This document shows, in pieces, positions 21,430 to 32,515 of a stretch of DNA of 64,000 nt; the first letter of the stretch is position 1, and the number at the start of each line of letters is the position of its first letter. This DNA is from Cycas panzhihuaensis (taxonomy: Eukaryota > Cycadophyta). The position numbers and the translations under genes are program-made. The stretch covers positions 208,017,741-208,081,740 of the forward strand of contig CM041465.1 in the NCBI GenBank assembly GCA_023213395.1. The letters are read 5' to 3'. The notes under the pieces were generated by a model, which worked only from the letters and a program-made list of their open reading frames with translations, made no database searches and had not been told where the DNA came from.

Positions 21430-22908
21430 GGAAAGCGCCATGGATGAGGAGTTTCAATCCATTCACAAAAATGGTACTTGGGACTTGGTCGAATTGCCTC
21501 CACACAAATGCACAATCGGTTGTAAATGGGTCTACAAGACCAAATTCCATTCGATGGGACACTCAAGCGACGTAAAGCAAGACTTGTAGCAAAGGGGTTC
21601 AAACAAAAGAAGGAATTGATTACGAGGAGACCTTTGCACTGTAGCAAACATGAACACCATCGACTTCTCTTGGCCTTAGCCGCACAATGCAAATGGGTCA
21701 GATATCGGATGGACGTGAAGAGCGCCTTCCTCAACGGCGATCTTCAAGAGGAGGTATACTTGGAGCAACCTCCTGGTTACAAGGAACAAGGCAAGGAGCA
21801 TTTGGTATGTCGCCTCAAGAAGGCTTTGTATGGCTTGAAGCAAGCTCCTAGGGCATGGTACGCAAAAATCGATGAATACTTTTTGAGACATGGGTTTCAT
21901 CGATCCACATCTGATCCAAACTTGTACATCAAACATGAACATCACCATGTCACTTATATTGCCTTGTATGTAGATGACTTAGTGATCACGGGTGACGACA
22001 CTAAGCTCATCAATGTTCTCCAAGATGATTTGAAGAGAAGTTTTGAGATGACTGATCTTGGACTTCTCCATTACTTTCTAGGCTTTGAGGTATGGCAGCA
22101 GCTAGGCTATATCTTCATTTCCCAAGCAAAATATTCTTGGGACATCTTGCAGAGATTCAAGATGCACGACTACAAGACAACGCCTACAACCATGGAGAAC
22201 GGCACCAAGCTTTCTCTTAATGAGGAAGCTGAACCAGCAGATTCCACTCTTTATCGACAGTTGATTGGTAGCTTGATATATCTCACCAACACTTGTCCAG
22301 ACATCTCATTTGCAGTTGGAATTTGCTCTCGCTTCATGTCTCAACCCAATTAGAAGCATTGGCAGGCAGCAAAACGCATACTCAAGTATATCAAAGGAAC
22401 ATTGCAGCTTGGACTTGAGTATGTACCTAAGGAGAACTTCACTTTGGAGGGGTTCTCGATTCGATTAGGCGGGATGCTTGATAGCGTGAAATCTACCTCG
22501 GGTTCGTTTTACCCTTGGTTCAAGTGACTATTTCATGGAGTTGCAAGAAGTAACCAAATGTTACCTTGTCCTCCATCGAGAATACAAAGTCGGCCAAGAC
22601 CTTGTGAGGCTATCTGGCTTCGACGGATTCTTGGTGAGCTTGGATTTCAGCAACAGCAGCCGACCAGCCTTCATTGTGACAATCAGAGTGTCCTCAAGCT
22701 AACTAAGAATCCTATTTTCCACGCACGGACCAAGCATATTGAAGTTCACCACCATTTCATCAGGGAGCATGTACACAGTGGTGAGATCACACTTCAATAT
22801 CGACCAACGGAGCAACAGACGACAGATATCTTTACCAAGCCACTTGGTAGAGACAAATTTGTAAAATTTAGAGATGGTCTTGGTGTCCGACTTAACATTA
22901 TAAACAGT
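21430..22908 (+). pseudogene. Element E reverse transcriptase-RNase H
   Basis: RT starts with a damaged WDLVELPPHKCTIGCKWVYK block split over two frames (21430-21560). From 21526 to 22353 it is open: [49 protein letters not shown] with intact YVDD, and RQLIGSLIYLTNTCPDISFA. A stop at about 22351 separates RNase H, whose end (22558-22908) has LHCDNQSVLKLTKNP, ARTKHIEVHHHFIREH and DIFTKPLGRDKF. It is catalytically plausible in parts but not translatable as one chain. Confidence 0.9.
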
Positions 22909-22918
22909 AAGGGGGGGG
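22907..22918 (+). other. Element E polypurine tract
   Basis: AGTAAGGGGGGG directly before the 3' LTR TG. It primes plus-strand DNA synthesis. Confidence 0.8.
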
Positions 22919-23509
22919 TGTTAAACCTTATGTTTAAATGTTAAGTTAATGTACTTTTATTTTTCATGTAATATATGCACTTTTTACTTTAGGGGTGACT
23001 TATCACTTAAGTGATAAAGTGCACACCCACATTCTTTCTAGTGACACAACGTTGTCACTAAAGGGTCAAATGGACCCTCATGCACTCTTTCTCTTTCTCA
23101 CATGAGGATCCAAGGCATGTATCTTGGATGTTTGACACTTGTCAAACATCCAAGGCCTTAGGTCTCTCATTTGAGAAAGAGTGCACGAGGATCCAAGTCA
23201 TGTATCTTGGATATTTGACACTTGTCAAACATCCAAGGCCTTAGGTCTCTCATTTCACTCTATATAATGAGACCTCTCCTCATTGTCTCATAAGAAGAGT
23301 TGGAGTTGTATTGTTATGCTATCAGTTTGCTAATCAAACAGTTTCTTCTTGGGAGGTTGGACCAATTCCAACTCCACATATTGGGTATCATTTTCTCTTG
23401 CTCCTATTTCTCTTTGTGTTCTTTATGCTTTCATGCTTTCATGCATTTGTAGTATTGTGCTTGTACTTATGATCTTGGGACTAATGTGGCCTAATGCCCA
23501 TTTTTCACA
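22919..23509 (+). repeat. Element E 3' LTR (591 bp)
   Basis: Same length as the 5' LTR and differing at about seven positions by eye (roughly 1 percent), so insertion was recent relative to the other elements. Confidence 0.92.
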
Positions 23510-23876
23510 ATAATAATCATACTAATGTGATGAAACCTAACGAAATGAAGATGGAAGGTTTAGAATATCCTGATGACAAAAATTGCGAGAGGGTAAACGG
23601 GTGTGTAAAGATGGCATTAAACTAGGGTTGTATAAACAGATTAGGATTTGTCCTATGATCAAATTAGAGATAATGGGATTAGGATTTTGGCTAACTATGG
23701 GATAGTGAAAGAAGGGCTTTTCTACTATTATTGGACTTGGATGAAAGAGGACAGATAAAACTACCAAAAGAAATCTGCATATGCAACACAAGATCAATGA
23801 ATACCTTGCTAGATACGTATGAAGTGTGTTGAGGTTCTTCTTTAGAATCCTTTGTCTCCACTAATCGTTCTTTCGC
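23510..23876 (-). other. Element D segment downstream of gag, conserved with F
   Basis: The minus-strand ORF at 23537-23797 resembles F at 61363-61599: VEKPFFHYPIVSQNPNP against VEKPSSPQPIVSHALNP, and IGQILICLYN against IGQIQISLCN. It may be a conserved RNA segment or a small ORF; with only two copies I cannot tell. Confidence 0.5.
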
Positions 23877-24374
23877 TCACTCTTTGATAGCTTCATGTAG
23901 CTCCTATGTAGCTTCTCCTTGGCTCTGTTCCTTAACCTCAATTTGTCTCTCGCAAGACTCTTCCATCATATGCGCCTGCTTTGAATCTTCTATGCAGTCG
24001 TATTGTTTCTTCTGAACGGGTTCTTGTTCCTATTCCCGTAAGATCCCTGAGACCTCTCCTTTAATAGTTTGTTCTTCTTCCTCTGCTTCTTCTTCTTTTT
24101 CTATTTTTTCCAATTTGTCTAATAGCTTTAACGCTTTGATGTACTCAAGAAGGGTTTGGACACATGCAGATCAAAACTAACCCCAATTGGAGAGCATGGG
24201 TGATCCAACACAATTTATAAACCAATCAAGAGCTCTTCCTTCCATGAAGCATTTTAACAACGGTCCATACACTTTGATTTTTGTATTCCATGTGTATTCA
24301 CAATAGTTCTCAAGTGTTTCTATCCAATTCCTCACATCATTCTCATGATTTAGATTTTAAAAATTTGCCTCCAT
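23877..24374 (-). pseudogene. Element D gag-like protein (broken)
   Basis: Reading the minus strand from 24374 gives MEANF, a stop, then VRNWIETLENY, VYGPLLKCFMEGRALDWFIN and a Glu-rich tail ending ELHEAIKE. It parallels F's protein block for block (GMKKWIEDFES, YGPILRMTLNGQAYEWFIN, QKKQHDYIEDLKQAW). The WF-rich segment resembles retrotransposon Gag capsids of the Ty3 type. Several in-frame stops. There is no zinc knuckle and no pol downstream. Confidence 0.65.
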
Positions 24375-24500
24375 TTTCCCTTGTAGTCTCTGAGCTTTAG
24401 ATTATAGATGTGCCCTATTTAGTTCTCTAGTTTTCTTTGCAAATTTTTATTTATTGTTGTACCTAAAACTAGCCTGGAACTAGCTTCCTTTACAATCCTC

Positions 24501-24740
24501 CTATATCACCCCTTTTAAGAATGAACACTTAAAGTACTCTGAGCCCTCGTAGGTTCTGCAAAACAGTCTAAACCACCTTACTCTGTTACCACATGGATAT
24601 GGGGATGCGAAAGGAATCTCCTTTCCTTTAGGCATCGAATGGATGTTGAAGTAGGCATCTAACATTATTGTCCATTCTATCATCTCTATTTTTTCATCAG
24701 GGTCCAATTTTTCTAATGAGATTTGTACCATGTCAGCCAT
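24501..24740 (-). CDS. Small ORF in element D leader, unknown
   Basis: An 79-codon open frame upstream of the gag-like ORF, beginning MADMVQISLEKLDPDEKIEM and rich in acidic residues early and aromatic residues later. I do not recognise it and F shows no equivalent. It may be the decayed first part of Gag or chance. Confidence 0.25.
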   Translation of the reverse strand: MADMVQISLEKLDPDEKIEMIEWTIMLDAYFNIHSMPKGKEIPFASPYPCGNRVRWFRLFCRTYEGSEYFKCSFLKGVI

Positions 24741-25687
24741 CTCGAATGGCTAAATTAAATTCCTTCATGTAACTATGGATATTCCAAAAAAAAAAAAGAA
24801 CATGGTCAACAGAAGTTATAACTTCATTAATTAAAATCTATATCATCTGCTAGTCAAAACTATCACATATGACCATTTGTAGTGATCATCTCTGTGCCAG
24901 GATTCCAATTGTTCAGACAACACTTTAATTTAGTGCTTATAGCCTGAGCTATTAATGAAAATATCTAGGTACCCCCTTTTCAAAAACAAAACAAAAATGC
25001 TATAACTTTTTCTTCACTAACTCAAGTTGCCTGATTCCTTTTCTTGAATGGAAAGGACTTCAAAACATTTACAATGGGCCTGGTTTGAGGTAATTTGGAG
25101 CTTTCTAGCTCCTGTAATGACCCTTGAAAATTGGATTAAAAATCTGAATTTTAGAGCGACAACAATACCCTCCACTAAAATAGCAATCTTGAATTAGATC
25201 TCCAAATTAAATAAATTATTTTTTCTAGGTAATCTATACTTCAAGCCACATGAATTCAAAAAAAATTGAAGTCATTTGGATAACTGTAACAATAGTTATG
25301 CCCCTCTTTTATGTGGATCACAATTAAGGTTTCTAAAGACTGCAACAATACCTTTTACTAAAATGCTGATAACGTTTTGCTCCAATACTTGATGGATCTG
25401 AAACCATTTTCAATAAAAAATAGATCCCGAAATGCACAAATTTAAAATAAAATTTGAGATCAATCGAACACCTGTAGTGAAAATTATGGCCGTTTAAAGT
25501 TATGGTAGCAAATTTTAAGGCCCTAAAAACAGCGATGGACGACAAGCCAAAATTAATTTCCTCGTGAGTTTTGCAATTTCACTCCAAAACCTGTGACATA
25601 ACCACTCAAAATTTGCAGAATAGGCCTGTAAACTCAAATTTGCGGCTATTTTTCCGAAATTCTTCCGTTTATATTCCCGAAAACAAA
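24741..25687 (-). other. Element D leader, no gene seen
   Basis: AT-rich. A block at about 24825-24885 (ATCTGCTAGTCAAAACTATC) is shared with F at about 62140-62180. No supported ORF. Confidence 0.5.
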
Positions 25688-25699
25688 GCTTTGATACCA
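25688..25699 (-). other. Element D primer-binding site
   Basis: The minus strand reads TGGTATCAAAGC two bases from the LTR, an initiator tRNA-Met-type site. Confidence 0.8.
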
Positions 25700-25701
25700 C
25701 T

Positions 25702-26235
25702 TGTAGGCGAACCAATTCTCAAACAATGAACCAAAACAGTATTTCCAGTGAATAACAATAATATTCACAGCAGATATCATACATTTACAATGGTAAATCC
25801 TCATAAAGTATCACTCAGCAGTCATAGTTCACATATACATGCAATATAACATCCACACACTGATAAATAATAGCAGAAATTGAAGTGATAAATAATAATA
25901 TCAGAATGACAGAATCCAATACAATATCTAGCAAATGTAACCCTCTTTGAGGCGAGGGCAGTCCTCCAATTTAGCATGGATTTGCCCTAATAACATAAGC
26001 CCATTATCCCAAGTACAATAAATTCTCCAAGAATGTTTTACAAATGATCAAGACCTTTTCATTTATAACCTTTATTTTCTCTCTCAAAAACCAACTTCTA
26101 ATTCTTTCTTTAAAAAACTGACTTCATAATAAAACATATTAGATGATTCATTCTTTAATCTTCTTAAAAACTGATTTCCTAGTAGTAATTCCCTCTATAG
26201 AAAACAGACTTCTTCTTTATTTTGAGAAGACTACA
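25702..26235 (-). repeat. Element D 5' LTR (534 bp)
   Basis: TGTAG...CTACA, a perfect five-base terminal inverted repeat. Aligns with 15066-15610 over its length at roughly 85-90 percent by eye. Confidence 0.8.
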
Positions 26236-26736
26236 AAAGATCAAAGGTTGAAGACACAAGCTATAGAATGAGATACAAGAAACAAACTTGAAACATGTAC
26301 CGTGGGATACCATATCTTATCTTGGAGAAAAGAAAATCTATCCAAACTTACAATACGGGAGCTAGAAATTATGGAATACGATAAGAAAACATTTTGTTCA
26401 TACAAAGGAGTGTGAGCATGCATTTGCAACTGATAGAGCATCTACACATATTTGACTGTTTAAGATCATGGAAAAGTTTCTATAACATGACAGTCCTCTA
26501 GGCTAAAATCAAGCATTCAAAAAGGAACCAAAGTTAACAATGGAACAAACATCCTAGACAAAGTTCAGGAAACCAGGCATAGCCATGAGCATTGCTGCAG
26601 GAACAACGTTACCAACAAAGACTCATATCCAAAGCAAATTTATGAAAAACAAAGCCCTTCAGCTATCAGACAAAACAATATAATTATCCAGCATTTATGT
26701 CTCAACTTTTATGCAGCAAACAGAGACAATAAAAAC
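26236..26736 (-). other. Host-gene intron part between element D and exon
   Basis: Non-coding. On the minus strand it follows the splice donor at 26735-26736 (CAG then GTTTTT). The next exon expected from the family, which continues with a GQGE-type motif, is not found here. Element D lies at its end. Confidence 0.5.
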
Positions 26737-27267
26737 CTGTTTTTTCTGGTCATTTGCTAGAGTGCCAGGCATAGTTGCATCAAGCACTCCCATAACAGTT
26801 TCTGCTGTTTGCAATACTTGGCCTCTTTCAATTTCTTCCTCCTGGCCTTTTTCTGAATCTTCAACCACATCTTCTGCCTCTGTTGAGTAACCCGTTTCAT
26901 GTGACAAACCCATAAGCTGTCCATTTCTGGGTTCCCTGTTTGTTTCCAAACTAACTGATTTGTTTTTTAGCTGAAATGCATGGTCTCCTTTTTCGCTGTT
27001 CATTTGTACTCCATTGAAAACATGAAATGCATTCCTGCCATCAAAATCCATTTGTTTGTTTGCCTTGGCTTCAATTCTGCTGTTGGAAGATCTCCTGATT
27101 GCCAAGTCAGTGAGAGGGTTCTGGATCCCATCTACAGCCATACTGCGAGGCTCTAGAAGTCTCCTTTCAATGACATCTGGACCCTTTGGAGGCTTGATGG
27201 TAATGTCAACATCCTTCAAAAGAGGATGGCGTCCCTTCAAGAGGGCAAGCTCTACAGCTGCAAGCCA
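26737..27267 (-). CDS. EMB8-like alpha/beta-hydrolase gene, exon (177 codons)
   Basis: Open exon of exactly 177 codons. The minus strand shows acceptor ...ATGCAG before it and donor GTTTTT after it, both in phase 0. It encodes WLAAVELALLKGRHPLLKDV near the start and GQVLQTAETVMGVLDATMPG near the end, with a variable acidic middle. From memory of the family, this is the segment just after the hydrolase fold in long plant EMB8-like proteins, which also carry the WL.AVELGLLKGRHPLLKDVD and GQVLQTAQ motifs. The catalytic serine lies in exons not seen here. The absence of stops or frameshifts amid decayed repeats argues for a live gene. Confidence 0.85.
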
Positions 27268-27712
27268 CTGCATCCAAAACAGAGAAGCCTGTAAGACAGC
27301 TTACCAGTGATTTGCCAGAATCTTACGAGTAAGAACTGCTGCAGAGCACAGCCCATAAGCAAACGTCCTAAAATTTAGGGTGTACTTGCCATGTTCCAAC
27401 CATCTATGCAACAATATCAATTCTTTACAAACATCAATTTCTGTATCCATGCATGTCCATGTCTTTTTTCTTTTTTTCTGGGGTTGTGGGGGAGGGGGGC
27501 AGGGCAGGACAGGGCAGTGGGAAGGGTCTCTCTCTTTCTTTCTTTCTTTTTCTTGGAGGGAGGGGTGTATTCACATAGAACAGAATTTAGCATCAAGAAC
27601 TGCATAATATATACTTTGTTCAGATTTATGTATGTATAAACCTATCTGAATTCAGAATGAAAACCAAATGATATAATAGCCAGCCTTGCTTATCAATCAG
27701 TTGATTAGTTAC
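27268..27712 (-). other. Intron of EMB8-like gene (445 bp)
   Basis: Bounded by GTAACTAA (donor, minus strand) and ...GGATGCAG (acceptor). It contains a G-rich stretch on the plus strand (27481-27526) and an adjoining pyrimidine-rich run (TCTTTC repeats, 27530-27555). Confidence 0.8.
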
Positions 27713-27871
27713 CTCTATCACAAGATTGTCACACCACTGTATAGTAGCATCCTGTCCATTTGCTCTAGAATATCCACTTGACAAAGTAGAACACAATAGA
27801 AGGCTTGTGAATGGATTTCCTTCTATTGCACTCCGTGGAATAGAAAAAGCCGGTGCCATGATATCATCATT
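27713..27871 (-). CDS. EMB8-like alpha/beta-hydrolase gene, exon (53 codons)
   Basis: Minus-strand exon of 159 bases between acceptor CAAACAG and donor GTAACTAA, phase 0 on both sides. It encodes NDDIMAPAFSIPRSAIEGNP, then FTSLLLCST and ends WCDNLVIE. In EMB8-like hydrolases this is the end of the fold around the acidic catalytic residue (family pattern NDGTAPLFSIPR). Glycine-threonine are replaced here by Asp-Ile, so catalytic competence is uncertain. The preceding exon is not found anywhere to 64000. Confidence 0.83.
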
Positions 27872-28953
27872 CTGTTTGACATAAATGAAGAACAGATCAT
27901 AAGGTAAAGAATAATTAGAGAAAAATAATATTAATTTCTAACTAGTCTTCCATGCTTCAATCAGAGTCAAAAAATGTACATAAAACTGTATATCGATATT
28001 ACAAGAAGATTAAGATACATGATACGACCAAAAAAGCAAGTATACCCATCATACACTGGTAAGAACAAAAAATGACTTTCTACAGAGCAGGCAGAATTTG
28101 AAGCCCACAAATTTGCAGGGAGTTCAGCACAGGAGTAAAAACATGGCTAGATGAATATATTATGTAATCCTGAACACAAATAAAGGATTTGCCAATGGAT
28201 AAGATCTGGGCTTTATTTGCTATTCTTCGGCATGCCCAAAGGCCAATTCCCTGCATTGACTATTTTGCAATGCCCTAATAAGGGAGTATACATTCATTCA
28301 ATGGGGATTTAAAAAATCCTATTACCTGATTCTGTAATTGTTCCAAATTTTCTATTATCCAAAATTGTGGATCAAACCTTGTATTGGACTAGGGAAATAA
28401 GATGTAGTGCTTTACTAGCTTCTTGAGTACATTTTTTAAGGTGTTGGGTTTGTGGCAGCAACAAGATTATGTGATTATATGATGTGTAATGGGTTGCATA
28501 CCCACACTGCTATACACAATTCACCTCCAAATTGGCGAGCTTAGTGAATTTGGGTTACACATTAGCTAGTATAATGTTGATGTAAATTGGTGTATGACGA
28601 GATCCAGTGCTCTGATGTCATAAGTTTGTCTACTTGTGCTTCATTTTAAAAGGTGAATGAAAAGCACAATTTCCCTGCTGCTAGTGATGAGAAAATATGA
28701 ACAAGAGCCAATATCTTTTTATTGAAATGTTTAATGCAAAGGTAAATGATGGAAAACAAAGAAAGAAAACTTGAAAAGATAAATGCTTGAAATAACATCT
28801 AACCTAGCCAGCATGCACAAAGCATAAATCCTAACCAGAGGCTTTTGGATGGATAAATTGGTGTTGAAAGGAAGCTCTCCATCCGATGCTATCAAACAAA
28901 GAACTACCCGAGCATCCCAAGGACAACCTTCCTAAAGGAGAGGAGCCCTTTTT

Positions 28954-28990
<37 letters not shown>

Positions 28991-30634
28991 TCATAAAATA
29001 TTTATACATTTGCTTTGAGAAGTTGGGGAAGTGAGTAACTAATCCTCCCAACTAATCACTAAAGACTTGCAAATATAAACCTAATCATAGAATTACATGA
29101 AACATATGTGGGGTCCATTAGAACTCTTTATTGAGTTACCTTCACAAATCATGACAATAACTTAGTAAAGAAGCTAACTCCACCTAAAGTGAAGGTAACT
29201 AGCTAAAACACCCTCTTTTTGACATTAATAGATACATAGACAAGGCTTCTACATGCCAAAAGGGTGGATGTTACTAGTGAAATATCCATCAAGATGCATA
29301 AGATAGAATTTTAGTAAAATAAAGATCCAGATCCAAGTAGAAATGAAGTGCCAATTCCTCAAAATTCCATAAAACACTTGTGAAAATTGAGGCCAATGTT
29401 ATATAGAAATTGTCCCATCATTTCACTTCGCAACATCCTCACCCGAACTAAGCTGCAACAAGTGTTTCCATTGTTCTACATACCCTCATGTTGATCTATT
29501 GTACTCAAGATTGCTAGGTTCACGAATGCAACCAATCAAGTTCATGAACCCAATTCGTTGATTTGTGACCAGCTTTGTTTGAGCCCCAAACTGAGTTTCG
29601 CTCAAATGAACCCTATCAAACCAGGTTTCACCAAGTTAAACCTTGAGAGAAAACCAAGTTCTACTAACCCAAACCTCCCAAAATTCACTCAATAAAAAAT
29701 AGTCAAATAAAAGGAAGAAAAAAACACTAATATGGGTTGTGAGGAGGACTATCGTGGTAACCATCATCTTTGTTGACAGTTTGGGGAGCGATTGGTGTAG
29801 CTATCTAATTTTATAGATGCAAGTGTTGACTTCCCTTTTGCTCCTTAGAAGGGGCACTTGTCAAAGGGCCACTTTTTGATAATCTAGACTAGGGCTTCTT
29901 GTCAACATACAGGTTGATTGTACACAATGTGCCATATAAGTCCACAATATGACATTAATTACACATCATCGTGTCATTATCAATCATCATATCATCATAG
30001 ATCAATCACAAATAACATATGAAACACATTTTCCACATAACTTGGTTATTTAATTAAGCAATATCACTATTTTACGTCAATTCCACATCACCATGACTTT
30101 TCCCTGCTAGAACACTATCCAATTTATAATACACTTGGCATTTGTACTAGAAAACATGCCATAGGACTCAAATACTAGGCTCTCACATACAAAATGGTGA
30201 GAAATGACCTATAGATACCCTTTGCATGCCTTTTGGGGAACGATTGTGACCAATAATCACAACTGTCCCTTTTACATAATGCATACCTCTTGGTAATTAA
30301 TTAGTTAGTTAATTATTGCTTATATTTAATCAAACACATCTGTGTCTGTACTCTCTAGGTCCTTTTGGCTTGCATTCTACTCATTCTGGTTCATGCATCC
30401 CTTGTACGTTCCAAATTTAGCTTCTATCTGTTGTGCGTCCCTATTTTAGAATGCACCTTGCTATACGTTCCTCAAGAGCTTGTCTTTGTTGTTTCTTGCA
30501 AGAAATTCGTACATTCCACTATTTAGGCACTTATTGGGATGCTAACCTGCATCCACAATGTCTCATTACATGGCAAATGCCACCTGTTCCCTCAATCGAA
30601 TGCACAGGTGTCAGATTTGACACCAACATCTATC
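27872..30634. other. Host intron or intergenic sequence, no supported gene
   Basis: About 2.8 kb with no convincing coding region on either strand. It holds a dinucleotide repeat at 28957-28988 and old unrecognised repeats. If the host gene is intact this is intron. Confidence 0.45.
28957..28988. repeat. (AT)n microsatellite, about 16 units
   Basis: Uninterrupted AT repeats. Confidence 0.95.
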
Positions 30635-30829
30635 TGTTAAGATATAATGTTTTATCTAGACATTTTTGAGGGTCACGTATTGCACCCCTCACCATGTAAT
30701 AAAGACAAGTGTCTGACACGTCATACAGACAAAAAGCAGTTACAAATTACTGATGTATATATATTGAAAGGTTCTCTCTCACATAATCAAGCTTTCTATT
30801 TCTTTCATACTATTGAGTTTGTTTTAATA
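30635..30829 (+). repeat. Element G 5' LTR (195 bp)
   Basis: TGTTAAGATATAATG...TTTTAATA. The final CA has mutated to TA. Followed directly by the primer site. Confidence 0.88.
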
Positions 30830-30841
30830 TGGTATCAGAGA
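30830..30841 (+). other. Element G primer-binding site
   Basis: TGGTATCAGAGA, initiator tRNA-Met type with one variant base. Confidence 0.8.
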
Positions 30842-31350
30842 AGGGCAAATCACTTGTCTGAGAGGAAGTCTGTTGTCTAAGAAGGACAGAGATAACTGAG
30901 GAATCTGCTAAAAGAAAATTGACAAAGACATTTGATTGTCAAAGATGTTGCAAGAAATAGAAGAGGTATGGAGTAGTGACGTGTGTACGAACCTGTACAG
31001 ATGGACAGGGGAAAAAATCAAAGTGCTCAGAATTGCACCAAATTTCACCAAAAGGCAGTTCTTAACAAAGCTGTCACTTTTCTCAACTACATCGAAGTCA
31101 TTTGAGTTCGTTTTCAAGCTCCTTTCACTATTTTTCTACCCGCGTGGGTTTGGAGGCTCCATTGAAGATTTTATTCAGATTTCCTTATCAATTCAGGTAA
31201 AAACCAAACTCAGCCTCTTTGTTCAATCAGTGTGCTTCTTTTAAGTCTAAGTTTGAGGCATTTGACTGAAGATTTATTAATTTCTTAGCCTTTTTCTCAA
31301 AAACCCTAGCCACCCATTTTGAGTTTTTGAGCCTGTTTGTGATCAAATAT
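30842..31350 (+). other. Element G leader, first part
   Basis: Untranslated leader with GTAC-rich words (GTGTGTACGAACCTGTACAG near 30980-31000), as in J, K and L. Ended by the insertion of gypsy element I. Confidence 0.6.
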
Positions 31351-32477
31351 TGATTTGAATTTGAATGGGAAAGTAAAAACTTTATCCAATTGAAACAAAC
31401 TCAGAATCAATTTATAGTATAATACACTTTTATATTTGAAAAGATCTTACAAAATTCTATTGTTTTGCGCTCTAATGAGCATATACAGGATGGCTACAAC
31501 AATCTGGAAGTGGAGAAAAGTGTGCTAGGCACAATCTGGGTTGATATGTCCTCTCTGGGACATTTATCAATGATCCCAATTAGAGGATTTGCCATTGTTG
31601 ATCCGCAAGACTCACTTTGAGAAGTATTTTTCCGCCTGGGCGTCTACCTTGGACTGTTGGGCCTTCTCTTCTCTATGTCTGCGTCTGAAATTTTCTTAGG
31701 CTCCTCGCATCTAACACACAGAACTCGCTTTCTTTTCTATGCTCCTTGCGTTGTCCGGTCCATTCCAATCCCTTCTGTCTGGCTGCAACTCGATTCCAGA
31801 ATGATGGTAGACTCGTGCGTCACTCAGGCACTGTTTACTGCCATCTTTTCCTCTCCTTGGTTGTGTCTGTGACTTCGGGTCTCCTCCTGTGTCTTCTTAA
31901 CAGAACTAGGCCTACATTGTTTATTCTCTGCGCTCTTCCTCTGTCCATCCGTCTTCCATCCGTTATGCGCCCTCTGTTTATTATTATTTTTTATCCTCCA
32001 TTTTACATCTTCACACCTTAGTTCAAAACTGAAAAACAATTAATAAAACTGCTTTCTAACTTATCGACAGATGTATGACTTTTGATGGATGTTTTTTTAT
32101 CATCATGTAATCACTTTTAAGCTGTCAGATCTCCATCTGGTTGCACCCGATTGTAGTCTAGTCGCACAGCCATACTTCGGTCGTGCTCGATTGCAGCTCA
32201 CCACACTAGGTTGTAGTTCGGTCGCACCTGCAAACTTCTGGTTGCACCTGTGAATTTATGGTTGCACCTGCAGACGCTTTTGATTGCACCTACAAACGCT
32301 TCTGGTTGTACCCTGTCAAACATGGTCGCATCCTAAATGCGTTTTCTTTGCTTTTTAGCAGTCCAATTACATTTTTTTGCATACTAAAAGGCTTAACATA
32401 TGAAACAAATTCCAACTGAGGTATTTATACTCATTTTGAAGAGAATTTAGGATTTAATAGATTCAAAAATCGGATCA
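31351..32477 (-). repeat. Element I 3' LTR (1,127 bp)
   Basis: TGAT...GATCA. Ends against a purine tract (reverse complement of CTCCCCCTTT, 32481-32490). Contains a minisatellite at about 32140-32340. Confidence 0.82.
32140..32340. repeat. Minisatellite in I LTR, about 24-30-bp units
   Basis: Imperfect repeats of a GGTTGCACCTGCAAAC-like unit (words such as GGTCGCACCTG and GGTTGTACCC). Also present at about 37995-38215 in the other LTR. Confidence 0.75.
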
Positions 32478-32515
32478 AAACTCCCCCTTTGTAGGAGTTC
32501 ATGGCCACATGAACC

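Larger units (their letters stand above)
16356..23509 (+). mobile_element. Ty1/copia LTR retrotransposon E, full length, target duplication ATAAT
   Basis: Complete 7,154-bp element. The 591-bp LTRs (16356-16946 and 22919-23509) differ at only about seven bases by eye. The five-base duplication ATAAT lies at 16351-16355 and 23510-23514. The order primer site, leader of 1.8 kb, gag, protease, integrase, RT-RNase H, purine tract is that of Ty1/copia. Despite the young LTRs the coding region has several frameshifts. A solo LTR of the same family lies at 58780-59331. Confidence 0.93.
15066..26235 (-). mobile_element. Gag-only, pol-less LTR element D (non-autonomous), holding element E
   Basis: Two similar LTRs (15066-15610 and 25702-26235) flank a primer site at the right end and a purine tract at the left end, so D reads on the minus strand. 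Without E its internal part is about 2.9 kb. It holds a decayed gag-like ORF and no protease, integrase or RT that I can find. Much of the interior is conserved with element F. No clean target duplication is seen (GAAAA left, AAAGA right), perhaps through decay. It resembles the large-retrotransposon-derivative or terminal-repeat-GAG classes, mobilised by other elements. Confidence 0.75.

Noticed and set aside
15061-26240. Target duplication of element D
   Set aside because: GAAAA and AAAGA do not match well enough to claim.
28610-29210. Possible solo LTR (GCTCTGATGTCA at left, CCCTCTTTTT at right)
   Set aside because: A primer-site-like word on one side and a purine-tract-like word on the other would not flank a single LTR in that arrangement, and no second copy is in the window.
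31746-32021. Plus-strand ORFs in the I LTR
   Set aside because: Antisense to an LTR and repeated at 37476-37883 only as the partner LTR.
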